64,000 nucleotides of DNA, from contig NZ_JAFKFW010000012.1 of NCBI RefSeq assembly GCF_017308015.1, positions 1-64,000 on the forward strand, given 5' to 3'. This stretch comes from Allobosea sp. (GTDB lineage Bacteria > Pseudomonadota > Alphaproteobacteria > Rhizobiales > Beijerinckiaceae). How positions within the stretch are numbered: position 1 is the stretch's first letter; every line of letters starts with the position of its first letter. The position numbers and the translations under genes were made by a program. This document shows positions 48,516-57,903 of this stretch, piece after piece. The notes below the pieces were generated by a model. That model saw only the letters and a list, made by a program, of their open reading frames with translations, searched no databases and was not told where the DNA came from.

Positions 48516-48640
48516 CGGCAAAAGGCCGCCATCACTGTCGCGATGCGAAGCGCCCATCTTGCCTCAGGCGTTTACAGTCGCGGCTTTCGCCCCTATCTCA
48601 GCGCTCAAGTTCAAGCCCACAAGGACGTCCAGACGGAATC

Positions 48641-49769
48641 ATGCGCCCCGAAATTCAGACGCAGCTCGATAACGCCAAGCAGTCGATCGGACTGCTGAGG
48701 AGGCATCTTTGACTGGGATCAAGCCCAGCGCCGCCTAGCGGAACTCAACGCCCTCTCCGAGGGACCCGACTTCTGGAACGATGCCGAAGCCGCGCAGAAG
48801 CTGATGCGCGAGCGCACCTCGCTGGAAACCCAGATCGAAGGCATCATCAAGCTCGAGCGCGATCTCGACGATTCGCTGACGCTGATCGAACTCGGCGAGA
48901 TGGAGAGTGACGACGCCACCGTCACCGAGGGCGAGCTGGCGATCAAGGCCGTCCAGGACGAGGCGGCGCGCCTTCAGGTCGAGACCTTGCTCTCCGGCGA
49001 GGCCGACATGCTCGACACCTATATCGAGATCCACCCCGGCGCGGGGGGCACCGAGAGCCAGGACTGGGCCGAGATGCTGCTGCGCATGTATCGGCGCTGG
49101 GGCGAACGGCGAAAATTCAAGGTCGAGACGCTCGATTACCAGGACGGCGATACGGCCGGCATCAAGTCGGCGACGCTGCAGTTCAAGGGCCACAATGCGT
49201 ATGGCTGGTTGAAGACGGAGTCCGGCGTGCACAGGCTGGTGCGCATCTCGCCCTTCGACTCCAATGCCCGGCGGCAGACCTCGTTCGCGTCGGTCTGGGT
49301 CTATCCGGTCGTCGATGACCGGATCCAGATCGACATCAAGGAATCGGAATGCCGGATCGACACCTACCGTTCGTCCGGGGCTGGTGGCCAGCACGTCAAC
49401 ACGACCGATTCGGCGGTGCGTATCACGCATATCCCGACCGGCATCGCGGTGGCCTGCCAGCAGGAGCGCTCACAGCACAAGAACCGGGCCAAGGCTTGGG
49501 ACATGCTGCGCGCCCGCCTCTACGAGGTGGAGCTGAAGAAGCGCGAGGACAAGGCCAATGCCGAGCAGGCCTCCAAGACCGATAACGGCTGGGGCCACCA
49601 GATCCGCTCCTATGTGCTGCAGCCCTACCAGCTGGTGAAGGACCTGCGCACGGGCGTCAGTTCGACCGACCCTTCCGAGGTGCTCGATGGCGATCTCGAC
49701 GGCTTCATGGAAGCGTCGCTGGCCCAGCGCGTCTATGGCACGGCAGTCGAGGTCGAGGACATCGACTAG
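48641..49769 (+). CDS. prfB: Peptide chain release factor 2, with programmed +1 frameshift
   Basis: Recognises UGA and UAA stop codons. The first 23 codons (48641-48709) end CTT, followed by an in-frame TGA (48710-48712). The ribosome slips +1 (CTT-TGA-C) and continues from GAC at 48711, giving 375 residues in all against 365 in E. coli. The stimulating Shine-Dalgarno-like GAGGAGG sits at 48697-48703, three bases before the slippery CTT, as in E. coli. The stop-recognition SPF tripeptide is in RISPFDSN and the catalytic GGQ is in SGAGGQHVNT. The layout gives autoregulation: low RF2 favours slippage and more RF2. This is a normal gene, not a pseudogene. Confidence 0.97.
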
Positions 49770-49792
49770 CCCCGGTCCTTACGTCGAATAAA

Positions 49793-49827
49793 GGAAAGCC
49801 GCGCCGAAGCGCGGCTTTCCTCGTTTT
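49793..49827. terminator. Intrinsic terminator between prfB and the M23 peptidase gene
   Basis: GGAAAGCCGCGC (49793-49804) and GCGCGGCTTTCC (49809-49820) form a perfect 12-base-pair stem with a four-base loop, followed by TCGTTTT on the plus strand. It ends prfB and may also serve the convergent M23 gene. Confidence 0.88.
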
Positions 49828-49838
49828 GGGCGGGGGAC

Positions 49839-51149
49839 TCAGAGCGCGTTTGCGAGCAGCTTGCCACCGGCGCGCAGGAAGCGGGTCGGATCGACCGGCT
49901 CATCGTTGATGCGGGTTTCGTAGTGCAGATGCGGGCCGGTCGAACGGCCGGTGGAGCCGACCCGGCCGACCACCGCCCCGGCCTTGACCGTCTGCCCGGT
50001 CGTGACCGAGATCGCCGACATGTGCGCGTAGCGGGTGGTCAGTCCATTGGCATGCTCGATCTCGACCATATTGCCGTAACCGCCGTTGTACTCGGCAACC
50101 ACGACCTTGCCCGGCGCGGTCGCCATGATCGAGGAGCCGGTTTCGGCCCTGAAATCGACGCCGGTATGCATCGCCAGGCCGCGCGTGAACGGATCGGTGC
50201 GGTAGCCATAATTCGAGGTGAAGTCGTGGTCGCCGGCCATCGGCCGGGCCAGGGGCAATTGCTCGATCACGCCGCGCAGGCGCATGACCGCCGCCAGGCG
50301 CGGCTGCAGGGCGTTGAGGGTTGCCGCGAAGGGGCCTTCCGACGGGTCGATCTTGACCGGCACGAACGGGCCACCCACGCCGCCGGCCGCGGAGGCCGGA
50401 GCGGCAAGACGCTCGGGATCGAGACCGGTTTCGGCCAGCGCGCTGCGCAGGCGCTTCTGGGCGGCTGCGACGCGCTCGTCCATGTCCTTCAGGGCCGAGA
50501 GCTGGGCGTTCGAGGTCCTTGCCATCGCGCCGTCGAGCCTGGTCAGCGCGGCATCGACGCGCTTGGCGGGAGGGGTGGGCGGCGTTTCGCCGGATTGCCA
50601 GCCTTCGGCCGCGCCGCCATCGGCTCCGCGCAGCGAGGGCATGTCGGGCGCCGGCGTCGGCTTGTTCGGCAGGATCGGGGCGAAGCTGGTCACGCCGGAG
50701 GCGCGGATCGGCTCGCCCGGCTTGATGACCTGAGAGCGCAGCGGCAGTTTCGCGGCCGGGATCAGGCCGCTGGACTGCAACGAATCGGTGAGGGCGGCGA
50801 CCAGCGACTGACGCGATTCGAGTTCCGCCTGCCGGCTGGCGAGCTCGTCGACGCGCGATTCGACGCCGTCCTGGTCAAGCAGCGCACGGCTGGCATAGCG
50901 GTCTATATCGGCCCGCAGAGCGGAGATCCGATCCTCATAGGCATATTGACGCGAGGTCTCGCGGGCGATCATCCGAGCGGCGAGGTCGTCGCGGCTGAGG
51001 ATGTACCAGCCGGCGCCGCCGCTGCAGGCCGTGCTCAGGGCCAACCAGGCCAGCCCCGCCAGCATGGTGGAGCGGCGCACCGTATAGGTCTTGTGGGAGA
51101 CCAGGCCGACGGTCGAAAGGGCGGGGGCTGTCTGAGACTGATGATGCAT
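49839..51149 (-). CDS. M23 family metallopeptidase, membrane-anchored
   Basis: 436 residues. A short cytoplasmic tail (1-28) precedes one membrane segment (about 29-51), a coiled coil (about 70-125) and a long linker. The LytM/M23 domain (about 310-430) carries the zinc motifs HTGVDF (about 328) and HLHYE (about 408), with the usual MVEIEHANGLTTRYAHMS between. It probably cuts peptidoglycan cross-links or activates an amidase such as AmiC, encoded in the same region. The coiled coil suggests an EnvC/NlpD-like or DipM-like role, inferred. It lies downstream of the peroxiredoxin gene on the same strand. Confidence 0.92.
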   Translation of the reverse strand: MHHQSQTAPALSTVGLVSHKTYTVRRSTMLAGLAWLALSTACSGGAGWYILSRDDLAARMIARETSRQYAYEDRISALRADIDRYASRALLDQDGVESRVDELASRQAELESRQSLVAALTDSLQSSGLIPAAKLPLRSQVIKPGEPIRASGVTSFAPILPNKPTPAPDMPSLRGADGGAAEGWQSGETPPTPPAKRVDAALTRLDGAMARTSNAQLSALKDMDERVAAAQKRLRSALAETGLDPERLAAPASAAGGVGGPFVPVKIDPSEGPFAATLNALQPRLAAVMRLRGVIEQLPLARPMAGDHDFTSNYGYRTDPFTRGLAMHTGVDFRAETGSSIMATAPGKVVVAEYNGGYGNMVEIEHANGLTTRYAHMSAISVTTGQTVKAGAVVGRVGSTGRSTGPHLHYETRINDEPVDPTRFLRAGGKLLANAL

Positions 51150-51253
51150 ACGCAGGACCGGAAATCACGCTGCCGATACCGCCATCAGACATCGTTAGGG
51201 TTAATCTTTCGCAAACCCCGGCCCGTGCAACGCTTCTCGACCGCTGCCAGACC

Positions 51254-51718
51254 TCAAAGCGTCTGCGCCGCCGCAAGGACTTCCTCGGCATGGCCGGCGA
51301 CCTTCACCTTGCGCCAGATGCGGGCGAGGCGGCCTTCGGTATCGATCAGAAAAGTCGAGCGCTCGATCCCCATATACTTGCGGCCATAGAGACTCTTCTC
51401 CACCCAGATGCCGTAGGCGTTAGCCAGAGCCTGCGTCTCATCGGCGAGAAGCGGGAAATCGAGCTCGTATTTTCGCTTGAAATTGACGTGTTTCTTCGCG
51501 GAATCGGGCGAAACGCCGATGATCTCGGTGCCGCAGGCCGCAAATTCCCGACGCAGGCGGTTGAAGGCGATCGCCTCCTCCGTGCAGGCCGGGGTATTGT
51601 CCTTGGGATAGGCGTAAAGCACGACCTTGCGGCCACGCAGTGCGCTCAGGCTGATCTCGCCCTCGCCGTCGCGGGGCAGGGTAAAATCCGGTGCGGGATC
51701 GCCTTCCTGCAAAGACAT
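51254..51718 (-). CDS. bcp: Thioredoxin-dependent peroxiredoxin (BCP/PrxQ family)
   Basis: 154 residues of the AhpC/TSA fold, BCP subfamily. It reduces hydroperoxides using the peroxidatic Cys45 in PKDNTPACTEEAI. The resolving cysteine usually five residues later (Cys50) is replaced by Ile50. Another cysteine, Cys62 (FAACGTE), could serve instead, or the protein may work as a one-cysteine enzyme. I chose ATG 51718 (MSLQEGDPAPDFTL). It is upstream of the M23 gene and divergent from the AsmA/DUF3971 gene. Confidence 0.93.
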   Translation of the reverse strand: MSLQEGDPAPDFTLPRDGEGEISLSALRGRKVVLYAYPKDNTPACTEEAIAFNRLRREFAACGTEIIGVSPDSAKKHVNFKRKYELDFPLLADETQALANAYGIWVEKSLYGRKYMGIERSTFLIDTEGRLARIWRKVKVAGHAEEVLAAAQTL

Positions 51719-51949
51719 GGCTACTGCCTTCCTTTCGTCGCCTTCTCGCTGCATGGAGCCCGTGATCCGGCACGGCGAGCCGGCTCACGGCAAGGACCGA
51801 GGAAACGCCGGACCTCTCCGTTTCCGGATTGCCGAATCGCTTCGTCTGACCGCATCGACATGCATGCCGCCTTCCGGGATTGCGGCAAGGGGCGATCGAC
51901 CGCACCCTGACGCGAACCGGCGCAGGCGCCGAAGAGGACCAAGGGGATT

Positions 51950-54900
51950 TTGTCGGACCACGAAGCAAAGGCTGCTGTTGCCGGGCCGGGAGATGCATCG
52001 CCCACGAGCGAAGCCTGCGACGTCGCGACCGTCAAGCGGCGGGCCAAGGCGGGACTTGCGATGATCTGCGTCGCCGTCACCGTCGCCCTGGTGGTGCTGG
52101 CCGGCGCGGCAGCGACGCTTCTGGCCACCGGCATCGTTCCGCTGTCGGGTTTCGAAGGGCGCATCACCGCGGCCATCGAGGAGCGGCTCGGGCCCGACTG
52201 GAAGGTCACTGCCGCTTCGGCCGAGCTCGGTCGCATCGACGGACGTTCCCAGCTCCGCGTGCGGCAGGTCTTGTTCCAGCACGTCAGCGGCGCCGTTATC
52301 AGGGCACCTGAGGCCGTCCTCGGCTATGCGCCGCTGGCGCTGCTCACCGGCGATATCCGGCTTGTCTCTGTTGATCTGCGCGGCGTGAATGTCAGGCTCG
52401 GCGTGACCAAGGACGGTGCGCTGGTGGTCAATGCCGATTCGGCCCCGGTTGAGGCGCCGCCGCAGCCGACCGTGCCCGATGCCGCGCAATGGAATGCCTT
52501 CACCGGCATCATGGGCGCAATCTCGACGCTGGCCCGCGGCGACGGTCTTCTCGGTGCGCTCGAGGAGGCGGGCATAAATGGCGCGCGGTTGTCCCTCGTC
52601 GATCCGGACGGGCGCCAGAAGGCCGGGCTGGAAGATGTCGAGATCAGGCTCACCCGCATCGCCGAACGCGGCACGCGGATGACGATGAAGGGGCGGACCG
52701 GCCAGCGCTGGAAGGAGTTGACGGCCGATCTTTCGACCGAGGCCGACGGCACGCAGCGCGCCGATATCGATATCCAGCGCTTCGAGCCGGCGGAGGCCGT
52801 CGCGCTCGCCTTCGGGACTGCCGGCGTTCTCGTCGAAGGCCTGCCGATGCAGGGACGCGCGACCCTGAGGCAGTCCCCGGACGGCAAGAAATCCATCACT
52901 GCCCGGATCGGCGTGCGCTCCGGCACGCTGCGTTTCCCGGAAAGCCCGGTCTCGTCCTTCGCAGTGGATTCGGCCGAGCTCGAACTGGCGAGCGGGGCCG
53001 ACCTCTCCGAGCTCAATATTACCCGCAGCGAGATCAAGGCCGGGGCGACGCAGTTCTCGGCGACAGGCTCTCTGCGCGAGGATAATGGCGGCTGGCGCAT
53101 CGCGCTCAATGCCAAGGGCCAACTCGCCGGGGTCGACGCCGACCCGCCGGTCCAGATCGACAGCCTGAAGGCCGAAATCAGGCTCGACCCGGCCAACAAT
53201 GCCGTAGCCGTCGATTCGATGTCCCTGCGCGGGCCGCTGGCCTCCGTCGACATGACGGCGCTGGTTCAACGCGTGAACGGCTCGCCGTTGCAGCGCTTCG
53301 CGGTCAAGGCCAGCAACTCCGATGCCCGCTCGCTTCTCGCGATCTGGCCGGGTTTCACCTCGCCCGAGGTCCACGGCACGCTGCGGCGCCAACTCGCTGC
53401 CGGGCGCCTCAAGGCGCTCTCGGTCGATCTCGACCTCGCGCCGGAGGATCATGCCCGTCTGGTCAAGGGCGAAGGTATGCCGGATACCTCGCTTTCGGTG
53501 ATGATCGATGCCGACGGCGTCCGCTATCTGCCCGATCCCGGCCTGCCGCCCCTGACCGACGCCACCGTGACCGGGCGCGTCGGCGGGAGCACGGTCCAAC
53601 TCGCCATCGGCAAGGCCACGGCCGAGCTCGGCGGCGGCCGCCAGCTCCAGCTGAGCGACGGCAGCTTCGCCATGCCCGACTACCATCGGCACCGCGCACA
53701 AGCCCGGATCGCCTTCCGCTCGCTCGGCTCGATGGATGCGCTGACGGCGCTGTTCGCTTTCCCGGCGTTGAAGGATTTCACCCCCGGCAAGATCGATCCG
53801 GCTGCGATCAAGGGCACGAGCGACCTGAAGGTCGGCATCACCCTCCCGCTCGCCGACGACCTGAAGCCGGACGAGGTCACTGTCACCGGTAACGGCACGC
53901 TCGCGAATGTCGCCTCCGATACGCTTCTGGGCACTGAGAAGCTCGAAGCGGGCAGCTTCGCCGTCAATGTCGATGGAAAGGGGCTGTCGTTGCGCGGCGA
54001 TGCGCGGGTTGGCGGCGACAAGGCGCAGGTCGAGCTCAAGCAGAATGGCAAGGGCCAGGGTGAGGCGACCCTGCAGCTCGCACTCGATGCGGCTGCGAGG
54101 CAGCGGCGCGGCTTCGGAGCCGATTCAGGGATATCAGGGACATTGCCGGTGAGGGTGGTCAAGCCGCTCGGCAAGGGCGCGGAGCAACCGCCCCGCGTCG
54201 AGATCGATCTCGCCAAGGTCGCCCTCGACGGCGTGGTGCCCGGCCTGAACAAGCCGTCCGGGCGGCCGGGCAAGATCAGCTTTACGTATGTGGCGGATCC
54301 GGATGGTCCCGATCTCGATGACTTTTCGTTCGAGGCCGGTGCGGCCCTGATCAAAGGGCGGATCGAGCTGAACAAGCAGAACGGGCTGGACAGTGCGAGC
54401 TTCTCGCAGTTTCGTCTCTCGCCCGGCGATAATCTGAAGGTCGATGCGAAGCGGGACGGCAGCGTCGTCAAGCTGGCGGTGCGCGGGGCCGTCGCGGATC
54501 TGCGCCCCTTCATCAAGGATCTGCAAAACCCCGGAACATCGGGCAAAGGCGACAAGTCCGGCGCCAGGGGCGGCGATTACGACGTCGATCTCGACGTGCC
54601 GATCCTGACCGGCTTCAACAACGAGGCGATCACCAGCGGCACGCTGAAATTCGCAAAACGCGGCGGTGAAATCCGTTCAGCTCACTTCCAGGGCCGGATC
54701 GGCAAGGCCGATGTCTCGGCCAGGCAGGCCCGCCAGGAGGGCGGACAACTCATCGTCCAGTCGGAGAATGGCGGCTCGCTGCTGCGCTTCCTCGACCTCT
54801 ACAACAAGGCCTATGGCGGCGATCTTGTGCTGACGATGGGGCCGGGCGAGAACCTGAGCGGCGATTTGCTGTTCCGCAATTTTCTGGTCCGCGACGAACC

Positions 54901-55375
54901 TGCGCTACGCCGCGTGGTCAGTTCGCAGCCGGCGAGCGCCTTCACAGGTGATGGTGCGGCCGAGCCGCGCATCGATGTCAGCGAGGTCGCCTTCACCAAG
55001 CTCAAGGCGGAGTTCACGCGCTCCGCCAGCCGGCTTGATGTCTCCGACATGGTGATCTGGGGCCAGCAGGTTGGTTTCACCCTGCAGGGGCATGTCGATT
55101 ATGGCCGCGATCGCGTCGATATCGGCGGGACCTTCGTGCCGGGCTACGCCTTCAACAATGCCTTCGCGCAGGTTCCGGTCTTCGGCGCGCTGCTGGGCGG
55201 CGGCAGCCAGTATGGCGGGCTCTTCGCGGTGAATTTTCGTATCTCGGGCGCCGCCAGCGCACCGACCATGTCGATCAACCCGCTCTCCGCATTGGCTCCC
55301 GGCATCCTGCGTCGCTTCGTCGACCCGCTCGGCGGCGCGCCGGCGCAGCGGCCGCGGCAAATGCAGCCGCGCTGA
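51950..55375 (+). CDS. AsmA-like/DUF3971 protein (YhdP-type), large
   Basis: 1141 residues. After a cytoplasmic tail there is one membrane segment (about 37-58, MICVAVTVALVVLAGAAATLLA) and a very long periplasmic beta-strand-rich region with repeating amphipathic strands. It begins like DUF3971/AsmA proteins (ITAAIEERLGPDWKVTAASAEL) and ends with the AsmA C-terminal pattern VPGYAFNNAFAQVPVFGALLGGGSQYGGLFAVNFRISG. YhdP and similar giants are thought to form hydrophobic grooves carrying phospholipids to the outer membrane. The start is a TTG at 51950; AAGGGG sits just before it, so this choice is tentative. Confidence 0.88.
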   Translation: MSDHEAKAAVAGPGDASPTSEACDVATVKRRAKAGLAMICVAVTVALVVLAGAAATLLATGIVPLSGFEGRITAAIEERLGPDWKVTAASAELGRIDGRSQLRVRQVLFQHVSGAVIRAPEAVLGYAPLALLTGDIRLVSVDLRGVNVRLGVTKDGALVVNADSAPVEAPPQPTVPDAAQWNAFTGIMGAISTLARGDGLLGALEEAGINGARLSLVDPDGRQKAGLEDVEIRLTRIAERGTRMTMKGRTGQRWKELTADLSTEADGTQRADIDIQRFEPAEAVALAFGTAGVLVEGLPMQGRATLRQSPDGKKSITARIGVRSGTLRFPESPVSSFAVDSAELELASGADLSELNITRSEIKAGATQFSATGSLREDNGGWRIALNAKGQLAGVDADPPVQIDSLKAEIRLDPANNAVAVDSMSLRGPLASVDMTALVQRVNGSPLQRFAVKASNSDARSLLAIWPGFTSPEVHGTLRRQLAAGRLKALSVDLDLAPEDHARLVKGEGMPDTSLSVMIDADGVRYLPDPGLPPLTDATVTGRVGGSTVQLAIGKATAELGGGRQLQLSDGSFAMPDYHRHRAQARIAFRSLGSMDALTALFAFPALKDFTPGKIDPAAIKGTSDLKVGITLPLADDLKPDEVTVTGNGTLANVASDTLLGTEKLEAGSFAVNVDGKGLSLRGDARVGGDKAQVELKQNGKGQGEATLQLALDAAARQRRGFGADSGISGTLPVRVVKPLGKGAEQPPRVEIDLAKVALDGVVPGLNKPSGRPGKISFTYVADPDGPDLDDFSFEAGAALIKGRIELNKQNGLDSASFSQFRLSPGDNLKVDAKRDGSVVKLAVRGAVADLRPFIKDLQNPGTSGKGDKSGARGGDYDVDLDVPILTGFNNEAITSGTLKFAKRGGEIRSAHFQGRIGKADVSARQARQEGGQLIVQSENGGSLLRFLDLYNKAYGGDLVLTMGPGENLSGDLLFRNFLVRDEPALRRVVSSQPASAFTGDGAAEPRIDVSEVAFTKLKAEFTRSASRLDVSDMVIWGQQVGFTLQGHVDYGRDRVDIGGTFVPGYAFNNAFAQVPVFGALLGGGSQYGGLFAVNFRISGAASAPTMSINPLSALAPGILRRFVDPLGGAPAQRPRQMQPR

Positions 55376-55384
55376 TCGCTTGTT

Positions 55385-55514
55385 GTTCCGTGCGCGGTGC
55401 AGCGCGTAGCGGTGCGTCGCAGACACGGGGCCGCGTGACGAGAAGGCGCCCTTTCCAGAGAACGGTCTCGCATCTGCGCAGCAGCACGTCGTGCCGCAGC
55501 GCGTGCGTAATGAC
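55385..55514 (+). repeat. Bipartite GTCAT/ATGAC palindromic repeat, family 2, copy A
   Basis: The left half contains CGTGCGCGGTGCAGCGCG followed by TAGCGGTGCGTCGC. The right half contains CGGTCTCGCA and GCAGCGCGTGCG and ends TAATGAC (55514). The same halves in the opposite orientation form copy B at 60646-60772. It lies between the convergent AsmA/DUF3971 and tyrS genes. Confidence 0.7.
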
Positions 55515-55538
55515 ACCTGGCCGGAGCGTAGCGCGCTC

Positions 55539-56792
55539 TTATTCCGGGCGCAGCAGGATGTGCTTCTTCTTGCCGAAGGAGAGCTTGATCACGCCTTCCG
55601 AGGTGAGGTCGCCGAGGCCGAGCGTGGCGCGCTCGTCCGCCACGACGACGTCGTTGACGCGCAGGCCCCCCGCCTTGACCTGACGACGCGCCTCGCCGGT
55701 CGAGGGCACCAACCCCGCCTTGACGAAGGCGGTGAGCACGCCGATGCCGGGCTCGATCTCGGCCCGCGCGATCGCGACGCTCGGCAGGTCGGCGGCAAGG
55801 CCGCCTTCCTCGAAGGTCTTGCGCGCCGTCTCGGCGGCGGCGTCGGCCGCCTCGCGACCATGGACGATCGCGGTGATCTCGGTAGCGAGAATCTTCTTCG
55901 CCTCGTTCAACTCGGCACCACCGAGTGCGGCGAGCCGAGCGATCTCATCCAGCGGCAGGCGCGTGAACACCTTGAGGAAGCGGCCGACATCGGCGTCCTC
56001 GGTGTTACGGAAATACTGCCAGAAATCATAGGGGCTGAAGACGTCGGCATTGAGCCAGACCGCGCCGTTGGCGGTCTTGCCCATCTTGGCGCCGGAGGAG
56101 GTCGTCAGCAGAGGTGTCGTCAGGCAGTAGAGCTGCGGGCCGCCCATCCGGTGCGAGAGATCGACGCCGTTGATGATGTTGCCCCACTGGTCGGAGCCGC
56201 CCATCTGCAGGCGGCAGCCATAGCGCCGGTTGAGCTCCGTGAAGTCGTAGCCCTGCATGATCATGTAGTTGAACTCAAGGAAGGACAGCGACTGCTCGCG
56301 GTCGAGCCTGAGCTTCACCGAATCGAAGGAGAGCATGCGGTTGACCGAGAAATGCCGGCCGACATCGCGCAGGAACTCGACATAGTTCAGCTTCAGCAGC
56401 CAGTCGGCATTGTTGGCCATCATCGCGTCGGTCGGCCCGTCGCCATAGCGCAGGATGCGGCCGAAGACGCGCTTGATGCTCTCGATATTGGTGGCGATCT
56501 CCTCGACGGTCAGCAGCTTGCGCTGGTCGTCACGGAAGGAGGGGTCGCCGACCATCGAGGTGCCGCCGCCCATCAGCGTGATCGGGCGGTGACCGGTCTC
56601 CTGGAACCAGTAGAGCATCGTCAACGAGATCAGGTTGCCGATATGGATCGAGGTCGCGGTCGCGTCATAGCCGACATAGGCCGTCTGGGTTCCCTGCCGG
56701 CACAGAGCGTCGAGGCCCTCCGCATCGGAGACCTGATGGATGAGGCCGCGCTCGTCGAGCACGCGCAGGAAATCGGACTTGTAGGTGGTCAT
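55539..56792 (-). CDS. tyrS: Tyrosyl-tRNA synthetase
   Basis: Charges tRNA-Tyr with tyrosine. 417 residues, normal for the TyrRS form of most bacteria. The class I signatures are HIGN (50-53) in [16 protein letters not shown] and KMGKT (about 237), a KMSKS variant. The tyrosine-binding [13 protein letters not shown] segment and [11 protein letters not shown] are present. The C-terminal S4-like RNA-binding domain ends the protein ([20 protein letters not shown]). I chose ATG 56792; an in-frame extension to 56852 runs through repeat-derived sequence. Confidence 0.96.
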   Translation of the reverse strand: MTTYKSDFLRVLDERGLIHQVSDAEGLDALCRQGTQTAYVGYDATATSIHIGNLISLTMLYWFQETGHRPITLMGGGTSMVGDPSFRDDQRKLLTVEEIATNIESIKRVFGRILRYGDGPTDAMMANNADWLLKLNYVEFLRDVGRHFSVNRMLSFDSVKLRLDREQSLSFLEFNYMIMQGYDFTELNRRYGCRLQMGGSDQWGNIINGVDLSHRMGGPQLYCLTTPLLTTSSGAKMGKTANGAVWLNADVFSPYDFWQYFRNTEDADVGRFLKVFTRLPLDEIARLAALGGAELNEAKKILATEITAIVHGREAADAAAETARKTFEEGGLAADLPSVAIARAEIEPGIGVLTAFVKAGLVPSTGEARRQVKAGGLRVNDVVVADERATLGLGDLTSEGVIKLSFGKKKHILLRPE

Positions 56793-56822
56793 GGCGAGGC
56801 TCAATAGGTTTGCGGTCTTCTC

Positions 56823-56913
56823 GTCATGGTCGGGCTTGTTCCGACCATCCACGTCCTTGCGGGCCGAAGGTGGTGTTCAGGGCGTGGATGCTCGCCACAA
56901 GGGCGAGCATGAC
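56823..56913. repeat. Bipartite GTCAT/ATGAC palindromic repeat, family 1, copy 3
   Basis: The left half is GTCATGGTCGGGCTTG with arm CCGACCAT. The spacer is bounded by CCACG and CGTGG. The right half has TGCTCGCC and GGCGAGCA arms and ends ATGAC. It is closest to copy 1 at 15878-15967. It lies in the gap between tyrS and the upstream hydrolase gene. Confidence 0.72.
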
Positions 56914-56938
56914 AGTGGAAGTTGTACTGCTGGAAAGC

Positions 56939-57610
56939 TCAGGCCTGTTCCTGCTCGGTCTTGAGGATCTCGGGTCCGACCTTGCGGTCGAGATAGACGC
57001 CGACCTGCTCCATCAACTGCTCGACGCGGCCGTCGAAGAAGTGGTTGGCGCCCTCGACGACGGCGTGCTCGATCTGGATGCCCTTCTGGGTCTTCACCTT
57101 CTCGATCACCGCCATCACCTCCTTGACCGGGGCGACGCGATCCTCGGAGCCATGCACGAACAGGCCGGAGGACGGGCAGGGCGCCAGGAAGGAGAAGTCG
57201 TAGCGGTTGGCCATCGCCGCGATCGAGAGGAAGCCCTCGATCTCGGGGCGGCGCATCAGGAGCTGCATGCCGATCCAGGCACCGAAGGAGACGCCGGAGA
57301 TCCAGCAGCTCTTGGCCTCGGGGTTGAGCGCCTGCATCCAGTCGAGCGCGGCAGCGGCATCCGAAAGCTCGCCGGCGCCATGGTCGAAATGGCCCTGGCT
57401 GCGGCCGACGCCGCGGAAATTGAAGCGCAGCGCCGAGAAGCCGCGGTTCACGAACGTGTAGAAAAGGTTGTAGACGATCTGGTTGTTCATCGTCCCGCCG
57501 AATTGCGGGTGCGGGTGCAGGATGATCGCGAGCGGCGCACCCCGCTTCTTGGCGGGCTGGTAACGACCTTCGATCCGGCCTGCAGGCCCGTTGAAGATAA
57601 CCTCTGGCAT
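56939..57610 (-). CDS. Alpha/beta hydrolase
   Basis: 223 residues. Motifs are HPHPQFGGTMNN near residue 32, RFNFRGVGRSQGHFDHG, the nucleophile elbow GVSFGAW, a later HGSEDRVAP with the acid residue and EGANHFFDG with the base histidine. This group of small serine hydrolases is annotated only as alpha/beta hydrolase; substrate unknown. The ATG at 57610 has GGTGAG upstream; an in-frame extension to 57754 would cross the suf promoter region. It is divergent from the suf operon and its upstream gap holds the Irr-like box. Confidence 0.88.
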   Translation of the reverse strand: MPEVIFNGPAGRIEGRYQPAKKRGAPLAIILHPHPQFGGTMNNQIVYNLFYTFVNRGFSALRFNFRGVGRSQGHFDHGAGELSDAAAALDWMQALNPEAKSCWISGVSFGAWIGMQLLMRRPEIEGFLSIAAMANRYDFSFLAPCPSSGLFVHGSEDRVAPVKEVMAVIEKVKTQKGIQIEHAVVEGANHFFDGRVEQLMEQVGVYLDRKVGPEILKTEQEQA

Positions 57611-57688
57611 CGTCTCACCGCTTCTTGCGGCAGTGCCGGCAGGGACGGGCAGAAAGCGGGCGCATGCCTGCTCGAAACCCGGCCACCC

Positions 57689-57718
57689 TTGACGGCGCCA
57701 CCATGCGCGCCCTAGATG
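57689..57718 (+). promoter_or_regulatory. Putative promoter of the suf operon
   Basis: -35 TTGACG (57689-57694), an 18-base spacer and -10 TAGATG (57713-57718). Transcription would start about 57725-57727, exactly at the Irr-like dyad. The same -35 and spacing occur in the putative nrdJ promoter. Confidence 0.5.
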
Positions 57719-57726
57719 AAGAGCGC

Positions 57727-57741
57727 TTAGAATAGTTCTAA
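57727..57741. promoter_or_regulatory. Irr-like iron control element (ICE) at the suf promoter
   Basis: TTAGAA-TAG-TTCTAA, a perfect 6-3-6 dyad that matches the ICE consensus recognised by Irr, the haem-responsive iron regulator of Hyphomicrobiales (consensus from memory). It overlaps the expected transcription start of suf, a repressing position. It is 117 nt from the divergent hydrolase start and 163 nt from the desulfurase start. Confidence 0.6.
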
Positions 57742-57903
57742 CAGCCGTGAACAAGTCGAGAACAAAACGGTGGATCGCTCAGGCGAACCGCGTTTCGACC
57801 GTTCCGGCCGGTTCGGATGGGCGGCTATAGCACGGCGGACAGGTGCGATTTCAAGCATTTCGTATCGAGGTGCGGCAATGACGAGGATGGAGCAGGCAGG
57901 ATC

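Noticed and set aside
45992-48535. 847-codon minus-strand frame opposite mrcA
   Set aside because: Antisense shadow; PBP1A on the plus strand has all catalytic motifs.
48641-48712. Early TGA in prfB as sign of a pseudogene
   Set aside because: The CTT-TGA-C slippery site with GAGGAGG upstream is the standard programmed frameshift of RF2.
56810-57715. 301-codon plus-strand frame opposite the alpha/beta hydrolase
   Set aside because: Shadow frame beginning in a repeat; the minus-strand gene has the nucleophile elbow and a good start.
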